A DNA stretch of 64,000 nucleotides from positions 1,054,001-1,118,000 of the forward strand of contig NZ_PYVX01000001.1 in assembly GCF_003056305.1 (NCBI RefSeq), read 5' to 3'. Shown one piece after another: positions 54,496-64,000 of the stretch; within the stretch, counting starts at the first letter, position 1, and each line of letters opens with the position of its first letter. The notes beneath the pieces are model-generated. The model was not told where the DNA came from. It saw only the letters and a list, made by a program, of their open reading frames with translations, and ran no database searches. Source of the DNA: Halomonas denitrificans (GTDB lineage: Bacteria > Pseudomonadota > Gammaproteobacteria > Pseudomonadales > Halomonadaceae). A program made the translations under genes and the position numbers.

Positions 54496-56319
54496 TCAGG
54501 AGTACTCGAGGTGGAAACGGTGGGACAGGCGCTGCTTGAACTCCTTGACGATATGCAGGGCCTCGCGCAGCAGGTCCCGCTCCAGGGAGGAGAGCTCCTG
54601 CACCACCACCCGGTCGGGCGCCTCGCCCTTGCCCTCTGGGTCGTCGAGGCGCGCGAGCTGCTGGCGAAGCCTCAGCTCGGTGAACAGCGACAGGGCCTCG
54701 CCCAGGTCCTCGGCGAAGCGCTCCTCCAGGCGGCCGTCGGCGACCAGCGCCTCGAGCCGTTCCAGCGTCGAGGTGGCCGTGATGCGCCGCTCGAGCGCCA
54801 GGGTGCGCACCCCGTGGACGATGGGGAAGATGCCGCCCTTCTTGATGTCGACCCCGTGCTGGGGCTTCTTCAACGACCCGAACAGGGTCAGCGGCGTGGA
54901 GAAGCGCAGCGCCGTGCGGGCGAAGTAGGAAAGCAGGATCTCGTCGCGGCTGCAGCGCTCGAAGAGCTCCTCGCGCAGCCGCGAGAGCAGCGCGGCGTTG
55001 CCGGCCACCGCGTGGGCGTCGAGCAGGATGGCCAGGCGCATGAGGCTCTCGCCGTCGCGCTTCGCCGCCCACTGGGCGATGCGCCCGCGCCACTGGCTCT
55101 CGGTGCCCACCCACTCGGGGTTGGAGACCATGATGTCGCCGGGACAGGGCGGGTAGCCCAGCTCGATCAGCGTCTCGGTGAGGCGCTGCATCTGCGCCGC
55201 GCAGTCGGGCCAGTCGAGGTCGTCGGCGAGTATCAGGCCGTTGTCCTGGTCGGTCTTCAGGATCTGCTCGCCGCGCCCCTCGCTGCCCATCACCATCAGG
55301 CAGCTCTGGTCGTGATACTTCTCGTCGATCAGAAAGCCCCAGGCCTTGTTCATGATGCGCCCGTTGAGCGCGGCCAGTAGTCCCATGGCGAAGCGCAGCT
55401 TGACGCCCTGGGCCATCAGCGCCTTGACCAGTTCCGGGGTGCGGCGGCTGGCGGCGGCCAGCGACTCCAGGCTGTTGGCCTGCTCCACCTGCAGGCTCAC
55501 CACGTAGCTGCGGCTGGAGAAGTAGCTGAGCACGTCGGTCAGCTCGACCACCCCGCAGGGCCGCTCGCCCTCCATGACCACGACCCGCTCGACCTTGCAG
55601 CGGGTCATCTGGACCAGCACCTCGAACAGGTACTGCTGGGGCGTCGCCGTGATCAGCGCGTAGTGCGCCACGTCCTTCACCGGGCTCTGCTGGGTCAGGC
55701 CCTCGAGGACCAGGGCGTTGAGCAGGTCGGTCTTGGTGACCATGCCTGGCCCCTGCTCGCCCTCGACCAGCAGGCTGTCGGCGTGGCTGTCGTTCAGGGT
55801 ATGCACCGCCTCGGCCATGCTGGTGGTGGCCGCCACCAGCAGCGGCGGCCGCATGCACTCGCTGACACGGGCCAGCATGAAGCCCGCCATGGTCACGCCG
55901 CCCTCGGCGCGGCGCTCGGTGAGCAGGCGCGTCTTCTGGGCCAGGCGCTGGCGGAAGAACTCGGCGAAGGCCGGATAGGCCGTGCAGAGCTGCTTGAAAA
56001 CCCCCTTGGGCAGCAGGTAGCAGAGGCTCTCCTGCTCGGCCCGGAAGCGATAGCGGCTCTTGCCGTTGAGGATGCTGATGGCGCCGAACAGGTCGCCGGC
56101 CGTGTAGTGGCCGATATGCGACTGGGCGCCGGGCAGGGTCGGGTCCAGCTCGGCGACCTCGCCCTTGTGGATCAGGAACAGGTACTCCCCGGCCTGGCCG
56201 GCATCGAGGATGGTCTCTTCGCGGTCGTAATAGGCCAGGTCGATGCTGCGACGAACCCGCTCGCGGCCCTCATCGTCGAGGAAGGTGAAGGGGGGATGGG
56301 AGAGTTCTACATCGACCAT
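54496..56319 (-). CDS. Cyclic-nucleotide/CBS-domain protein with DUF294 nucleotidyltransferase-like domain
   Basis: A 607-residue cytoplasmic multidomain protein. A cNMP-binding domain spans about 8-125. A CBS pair spans about 150-275. A DUF294 putative nucleotidyltransferase domain with GSEGRGEQ (345-352) and TDQDNGLIL (356-364) follows, then a helical C-terminal substrate-binding domain (about 450-600). The GSxGR...TDQD pattern resembles GlnD-type nucleotidyltransferases. Function is unknown; a role in signal-controlled modification of an acetate-related or carbon-response target is inferred from its neighbours. It is divergent from the DUF4212-symporter operon across 526 bp. Confidence 0.93.
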   Translation of the reverse strand: MVDVELSHPPFTFLDDEGRERVRRSIDLAYYDREETILDAGQAGEYLFLIHKGEVAELDPTLPGAQSHIGHYTAGDLFGAISILNGKSRYRFRAEQESLCYLLPKGVFKQLCTAYPAFAEFFRQRLAQKTRLLTERRAEGGVTMAGFMLARVSECMRPPLLVAATTSMAEAVHTLNDSHADSLLVEGEQGPGMVTKTDLLNALVLEGLTQQSPVKDVAHYALITATPQQYLFEVLVQMTRCKVERVVVMEGERPCGVVELTDVLSYFSSRSYVVSLQVEQANSLESLAAASRRTPELVKALMAQGVKLRFAMGLLAALNGRIMNKAWGFLIDEKYHDQSCLMVMGSEGRGEQILKTDQDNGLILADDLDWPDCAAQMQRLTETLIELGYPPCPGDIMVSNPEWVGTESQWRGRIAQWAAKRDGESLMRLAILLDAHAVAGNAALLSRLREELFERCSRDEILLSYFARTALRFSTPLTLFGSLKKPQHGVDIKKGGIFPIVHGVRTLALERRITATSTLERLEALVADGRLEERFAEDLGEALSLFTELRLRQQLARLDDPEGKGEAPDRVVVQELSSLERDLLREALHIVKEFKQRLSHRFHLEYS

Positions 56320-56845
56320 GGGGCTGTCCTCGTTGCGCGGCGTTCACCACCCCGCTGACCTCGGCGCACTCGGCGTCCAGCAAGCCTTCAAGATAGCAAA
56401 GTCGGTGCGGCATAAAGACCTAGACAATCGTCCTAACCTGGTCGCCTTCGACCATGGTCAAACACCGGGCTCCACCGCCCCTCGATCCGCTGCCATTGTC
56501 GGGCTATACCATCGTCCTATGCGCCCCTCGAAGTACCCAGCACTAGCTGCTAAATAAAGCCGCAACCCCTTGATTAAAAGCGACTTGCCAAAATGACCCT
56601 GGAACGATGCGGCTTCATGATACGAAAGTCTGGGATTTATTTTAGGCATTTGCTGCCCAGTATTGTGCATGAGCCATACAGGGCATTCCCGCGTCGAGCC
56701 TTCACGACGACCGGCCGCGGGCGACCCGATGACAGCCGGCTCAGACGCCGCCATCGAGGCTGTTCCGTCGGCACGACTGTCCTGATGAGTGATGCAAACG
56801 CTCCGGGCAACTTTCCAATCTCAACAACAAGTGGAGAGCAACACT
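56320..56845. promoter_or_regulatory. Low-GC regulatory gap between DUF294 and symporter operons
   Basis: A 526-bp stretch with clearly lower GC than its neighbours (about 56380-56830). It holds a direct repeat ATCGTCCTA at 56427-56435 and 56511-56519, and AT-rich runs such as GGGATTTATTTTAGG at about 56632. No coding frame is convincing; a 98-codon leftward frame (56458-56754) has no ribosome site or recognisable domain. The position between divergent operons beside an SLC5-type kinase suggests binding sites for a response regulator. I cannot assign exact promoters. Confidence 0.45.
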
Positions 56846-57106
56846 ATGGCAGACGATAAGTCTAATGCCGCTGCTTACTGGAAGGCGAACGTACGCCTCA
56901 TCACGGGGTGCCTGATCGTCTGGGCCTTCGTGTCGTACGGCTGCGCCATCCTGTTTCGCCCGCTGCTGGCTGGCATTCCAGTAGGAGGAACGGACCTGGG
57001 CTTCTGGTTCGCCCAGCAGGGATCGATCCTGACCTTCATCGGCATCATCTTCTTCTACGCCTGGAAGATGAACCGTCTCGACAAACAGTTCGGACTCGGG
57101 GAGTAA
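56846..57106 (+). CDS. DUF4212 small subunit of Na+/solute symporter
   Basis: An 86-residue membrane protein with two helices (about 18-40 and 54-75). The segment YWKANVRLITGCLIVWAF and the FAQQGSILTFIGIIFFYAWKMN region are typical of the DUF4212 family, the small partner of VC_2705-type sodium/solute symporters. GGAGAG lies before the ATG; an upstream in-frame ATG at 56789 is rejected. It is 6 bp before the symporter gene. Confidence 0.93.
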   Translation: MADDKSNAAAYWKANVRLITGCLIVWAFVSYGCAILFRPLLAGIPVGGTDLGFWFAQQGSILTFIGIIFFYAWKMNRLDKQFGLGE

Positions 57107-57112
57107 GCCAGC

Positions 57113-58909
57113 ATGAGTCAGTTTGCCATCAACCTGCTGTTCGTAGGGGCCTCGTTCGCCCTCTACATCGGCATCGCGATCTGGGCCCGCGCCGGGTCGA
57201 CCAAGGACTTCTACGTCGCCGGCGGCGGCGTGCATCCGGTCACCAACGGCATGGCCACCGCCGCCGACTGGATGTCCGCCGCTTCCTTCATCTCCATGGC
57301 CGGCCTGCTGGCCTCCGGGGGCTACGCCAACTCCACCTTCCTGATGGGCTGGACCGGGGGCTACGTCATCCTGGCGATGCTGCTGGCGCCCTACCTGCGC
57401 AAGTTCGGCAAGTTCACGGTGCCGGACTTCATCGGTGACCGCTTCTACAGCAACACCGCCCGCCTGGTCGCGGTGATCTGCCTGATCGTCGCCTCGATCA
57501 CCTACGTCATCGGCCAGATGACCGGTGCCGGCGTCGCCTTCTCGCGCTTCCTCGAGGTCAGCAACACCTGGGGCATCTGGATCGCCGCCTTCATCGTCTT
57601 CCTGTACGCCGTGTTCGGCGGCATGAAGGGCATCACCTACACCCAGGTCGCCCAGTACATCGTGCTGATCATCGCCTACACCATCCCGGCGGTGTTCATC
57701 GCCCTGGAGCTGACCGGCAACCCGATCCCGGGGCTGGGCATGTTCAGCACCCACACCGAGTCCGGCGTGCCGCTGCTCGAGAAGCTCGACGACGTGGTCA
57801 ACGCGCTCGGCTTCCGCGACTACACGGCCGACGTCGACAACAAGCTCAACATGGTGCTTTTCACCCTGTCGCTGATGGTCGGTACCGCGGGCCTGCCCCA
57901 CGTCATCATCCGCTTCTTCACCGTGCCGAAGGTGGCCGACGCGCGCTGGTCCGCCGGCTGGGCCCTGGTCTTCATCGCCCTGCTCTACCTGACCGCCCCC
58001 GCCGTGGGCTCCATGGCACGCCTCAACCTGATGACCACCGTCTATCCAGACATGGCCGGCCAGGTCGAGAGCTATGAGGACGCCGCGACCAACCCGATCC
58101 GCTACGAGGAGCGTCCCGAGTGGGTGCGCACCTGGGAGGAGACCGGCCTGATCCAGTTCGAGGACAAGAACAACGACGGCCGCATCCAGGTCTACAACGA
58201 CGGCAACGAGGCCTTCGCCGAGACCGCCGCCGAGCGCGGCTGGAACGGCAGCGAGCTCAACGTCAACAACGACATCCTGGTGCTCGCCAACCCGGAGATC
58301 GCCAACCTGCCGAGCTGGGTCATCGGCCTGATCGCGGCGGGCGGCATCGCCGCGGCGCTCTCCACGGCCGCCGGCCTGCTGCTGGCCATCTCCTCGGCGG
58401 TCAGCCACGACCTGATCAAGACCATGATCAACCCGAAGATCACCGAGAAGGGCGAGATGCTGGCGGCACGCATCTCCATGGCCGGCGCCATCCTGCTGGC
58501 GACCTACCTCGGCCTGAACCCGCCCGGCTTCGCGGCGCAGACGGTGGCGCTGGCCTTCGGTATCGCCGGTGCCTCGCTGTTCCCGGTGCTGATGATGGGC
58601 ATCTTCTCCAAGCGGGTGAACAACCGGGGCGCCGTCGCGGGCATGCTGACCGGCCTCGTCGCGACCCTGCTCTACATCTTCACCTACCTGGGCTGGTTCT
58701 TCATTCCGGGCACCAACATGCTGCCCAACACGCCGGACAACTGGATCCTCGGCATCTCGCCGCTCTCCTTCGGCGCGGTGGGCGCGATCTTCAACTTCGC
58801 GGTCGCCTTCACCGTCTCCAACGCCACCGAGGAGCCTCCGCAGGAGATCCAGGACCTGGTGGAGAGCGTTCGCTATCCCAAGGGCGCAGGTGTCGCGACC
58901 GGGCACTGA
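57113..58909 (+). CDS. Na+/solute symporter, VC_2705 subfamily (ActP-like)
   Basis: A 598-residue SSS-family (SLC5) transporter with about 13 helices. It shows DFYVAGGGVHPVTNGMATAADWMSAASFI near residue 32-60 and the sodium-site region AAALSTAAGLLLAISSAVSHD. An 80-residue soluble insert (about 315-400) contains D351-K-N-N-D355-G-R-I, an EF-hand-like calcium loop. Substrate is probably acetate or another short monocarboxylate, by analogy with ActP and the neighbouring kinase; this is an inference. It follows the DUF4212 gene in one operon and ends before a hairpin terminator. Confidence 0.94.
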   Translation: MSQFAINLLFVGASFALYIGIAIWARAGSTKDFYVAGGGVHPVTNGMATAADWMSAASFISMAGLLASGGYANSTFLMGWTGGYVILAMLLAPYLRKFGKFTVPDFIGDRFYSNTARLVAVICLIVASITYVIGQMTGAGVAFSRFLEVSNTWGIWIAAFIVFLYAVFGGMKGITYTQVAQYIVLIIAYTIPAVFIALELTGNPIPGLGMFSTHTESGVPLLEKLDDVVNALGFRDYTADVDNKLNMVLFTLSLMVGTAGLPHVIIRFFTVPKVADARWSAGWALVFIALLYLTAPAVGSMARLNLMTTVYPDMAGQVESYEDAATNPIRYEERPEWVRTWEETGLIQFEDKNNDGRIQVYNDGNEAFAETAAERGWNGSELNVNNDILVLANPEIANLPSWVIGLIAAGGIAAALSTAAGLLLAISSAVSHDLIKTMINPKITEKGEMLAARISMAGAILLATYLGLNPPGFAAQTVALAFGIAGASLFPVLMMGIFSKRVNNRGAVAGMLTGLVATLLYIFTYLGWFFIPGTNMLPNTPDNWILGISPLSFGAVGAIFNFAVAFTVSNATEEPPQEIQDLVESVRYPKGAGVATGH

Positions 58910-58939
58910 CGTCTCAGGACCTTCTGGGCCATAATGGCC

Positions 58940-59009
58940 CCCTGGCCCGGCCAGTCCGGGCCAGGGAACCTCACCCGATCGGGCTTCCTCAGGGAAGCCC
59001 GATTGCTTT
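58940..59009 (+). terminator. Two consecutive hairpins after the symporter operon
   Basis: CCCTGGCCCGG/CCGGGCCAGGG (58940-58966) is followed by ATCGGGCTTCC/GGAAGCCCGAT (58978-59003) with tail TGCTTTA. The second is terminator-like; the first lacks T residues. It may leave partial read-through into the next gene. Confidence 0.7.
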
Positions 59010-59024
59010 AAGGATGAATGATCT

Positions 59025-59540
59025 ATGATTTGGCACCTGATTGCGGCGGTCTTCGCCGGCCTCGGCGCCGCGGGGATCGGGCTGATCCTGCGCCTGGCCA
59101 GCGGCAAGCGCCTGCCGCGCTGGATCGTCCCCGTCTGCGCCGGCCTCGGCATGCTGGCCTACCAGATCCACAACGAGTACTCCTGGTTCGAGCACAAGCG
59201 CCAGCAGCTGCCCGAGTCGGCCGAGGTGGTCGACGTGGAGGAGAGCCAGGTCTTCTGGCGCCCCTGGACCTTCCTCTTCCCGATGACCACGGCCTTCACC
59301 ATCGTCGAGCCGGACCAGCTCTCGGTGAAGCGGGCCCAGGACGAGCGGCTGGTCGAGTTCCTGCTCTACCGCTTCGAGAAGGAGTACGTGGACCAGGTGA
59401 GCCACCAGGCCTGGCTGATGAACTGCGCGACCCGGGAGATGCTGCCCCTCGAGGGCGAGGCGCGCACGCCCGTCACCGAGGCGATGCGCCGCCTCGACGC
59501 CGCCGCCCCGCTCTATCGGGTCCTCTGCCCACGGGCCTGA
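59025..59540 (+). CDS. Conserved hypothetical membrane protein
   Basis: A 171-residue protein that I do not assign to a named family. Two hydrophobic helices (about 3-24 and 32-48) are followed by a cytoplasmic or periplasmic domain with VEESQVFWRPWTFLFPMTTAFTI and SVKRAQDERLVEFLLYRFEKEYVDQV. The ribosome site AAGGATG lies just upstream. It is placed between the symporter operon and the sensor kinase, 69 bp before the latter, so it may belong to this transport and sensing unit. Confidence 0.8.
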   Translation: MIWHLIAAVFAGLGAAGIGLILRLASGKRLPRWIVPVCAGLGMLAYQIHNEYSWFEHKRQQLPESAEVVDVEESQVFWRPWTFLFPMTTAFTIVEPDQLSVKRAQDERLVEFLLYRFEKEYVDQVSHQAWLMNCATREMLPLEGEARTPVTEAMRRLDAAAPLYRVLCPRA

Positions 59541-59576
59541 GCCCTGTAGCGGCTGCCCCGCGCGCCGGCCTTGCCC

Positions 59577-59582
59577 TAGAAT
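59577..59582 (+). promoter_or_regulatory. Candidate -10 element for the hybrid sensor kinase
   Basis: TAGAAT lies 27 bp before the kinase start with no good -35 (TGCCCC at 17 bp). The same hexamer is used in several other promoters here. Expected leader about 21 nt, containing AAGGGAG. Confidence 0.4.
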
Positions 59583-59609
59583 GGGCACCTTCGGAAGGGA
59601 GTTGAGTGC

Positions 59610-63557
<3,948 letters not shown>

Positions 63558-63616
63558 ACACGCCTGATACTAGTAGGGCCGCGACGACGCCCGATCGATG
63601 ATGCTCCCCACAACGA

Positions 63617-63649
63617 CACGCCCCGCCGGAGATGATCCGGCGGGGCGTG
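63617..63649. terminator. Perfect hairpin between convergent kinase and regulator genes
   Basis: ACGCCCCGCCGGA (63618-63630) pairs with TCCGGCGGGGCGT (63636-63648), extended by one C-G pair. It sits between the stops at 63557 and 63681 and may serve both strands; neither side has a strong T-tract. Confidence 0.65.
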
Positions 63650-63680
63650 GTCGGGCGTGCGGGGCGGGGGTCGGCCCGGG

Positions 63681-64000
63681 TCAGGACTCGACCTTGGGCG
63701 GCTCCACCTCGAGCTTCTGGGCGGCGATCACCGCCTGGGTGCGGGAGTGCACGCCGAGCTTACGGAGGATGGCGGTGACGTGGGCCTTGATGGTCGCTTC
63801 GGAGACGCTGAGCTCGTAGGCGATCTGCTTGTTGAGCAGCCCCTCGGTGAGCATGTTGAGCACCCGGAACTGCTGGGGGGTCAGCGAGGCGATCGCCTCG
63901 GCGAACTTGGTCTCGTCCTCGTTGGCCTCGCCCAGGGCCTCGGCCATCTCGGCCGGCAGCCACACCTCGCCGTCGAGGATCTCGCCCACCGCCTCGGCGA
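63681..64000 (-). CDS. LuxR-family response regulator, C-terminal part (CrbR/ErdR-like)
   Basis: The final 106 residues of a leftward gene that starts beyond the window. The LuxR DNA-binding domain is complete: SLTPQQFRVLNMLTEGLLNK, then QIAYELSVSEATIKAHVTAILRKLGV, split at the helix-turn-helix. The upstream AEAVGEILDGEVWLPAEMAE is the linker found in NarL/FixJ-type regulators. Convergent placement opposite the SLC5-type kinase and the family resemblance suggest it is CrbR/ErdR, which activates acetyl-CoA synthetase genes. The receiver domain is not visible, so phosphorylation cannot be checked. Confidence 0.88.
   Translation of the reverse strand, partial: AEAVGEILDGEVWLPAEMAEALGEANEDETKFAEAIASLTPQQFRVLNMLTEGLLNKQIAYELSVSEATIKAHVTAILRKLGVHSRTQAVIAAQKLEVEPPKVES

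Noticed and set aside
56560..56590. Possible sigma-54 site (TGGCAA...TTTT) on the minus strand
   Set aside because: The -12 GC element is missing, so the match is too weak.
56458..56754. A 98-codon leftward frame in the gap before the symporter operon
   Set aside because: No ribosome site, domain or conserved-looking composition; it lies in a lower-GC regulatory region.
63568..63575. TACTAGTA palindrome after the kinase gene as a regulator site
   Set aside because: An 8-bp palindrome in a short gap after two stop codons is too little evidence.

Overview
This is a GC-rich (roughly two-thirds G+C) gammaproteobacterial chromosome segment. Its content points to a halophilic, aerobic to microaerobic, polyhydroxyalkanoate-making member of the Halomonadaceae (Halomonas-like). 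The evidence is two complete Mrp-type Na+/H+ antiporter operons, a PhaR-type PHA regulator, a Tat-exported high-potential iron-sulfur protein, a full cbb3 oxidase locus with an ANR/FNR regulator, and a VC_2705-type Na+/solute symporter beside an SLC5-type sensor kinase. The assignment is an inference from gene content and order; no 16S gene is present. I see no insertion sequences, prophage or CRISPR array: this is core chromosome with dense operons.

Region by region. 1-5.4 kb: a partial hotdog thioesterase, purD, phaR, rsmE, an exported retropepsin-like protease, an MltB-type lytic transglycosylase and a DUF3429 membrane protein. 5.4-7.1 kb: a DASH cryptochrome coupled to a tiny DUF2256 gene. 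7.2-19.1 kb: two head-to-head Mrp antiporter operons, one with separate mrpA and mrpB (leftward), the other with a fused mrpAB (rightward). 19.1-22.7 kb: ferrochelatase divergent from an iron-sulfur (6-4)-type photolyase with a DCC-family gene, then a DUF6482 gene. 22.8-30.0 kb: an unknown small protein, dnaB, the rpsF-rpsR-DUF2232-rplI cluster, rlmB and rnr. 30.2-30.7 kb: three tandem tRNA-Leu(CAG) genes. 30.8-40.0 kb: a NucA/EndoG-type nuclease, a stand-alone Lrp effector domain, HiPIP, the stress operon prkA-yeaH-spoVR and a 2,4-dienoyl-CoA reductase. 40.1-40.7 kb: five tRNA genes (Asp x3, Val x2). 41.7-52.7 kb: ccoNOQP, ccoGHIS, a SafE-like membrane protein, a HemN-like radical SAM protein and ANR. 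52.8-64 kb: ttcA, a DEDDh exonuclease-like gene, a CBS/DUF294 protein, the DUF4212-symporter pair, a membrane protein, a 1315-residue hybrid histidine kinase with an SLC5 domain, and the C-terminus of its probable LuxR-type response regulator.

How the genes fit together. The Mrp systems and the Na+/solute symporter suit a cell running on sodium gradients. The cco locus, ANR and HemN-like gene form an oxygen-responsive unit, with a well-placed ANR box before the HemN-like gene. The symporter, DUF294, exonuclease, kinase and LuxR set resembles the CrbS/CrbR (MxtR/ErdR) acetate-use module. The two photolyase operons share a TTGTACAA palindrome in their promoter regions, which suggests one common, probably light-responsive, regulator.

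Points most worth a second look: the shared photolyase operator; the HemN-like protein lacking hallmark residues; the exonuclease-like protein with the catalytic Glu replaced by Val; a palindrome at about -41.5 of ccoN that is not an ANR box; the divergent pair of structurally different Mrp operons; and an EF-hand-like loop inside the Na+/solute symporter.
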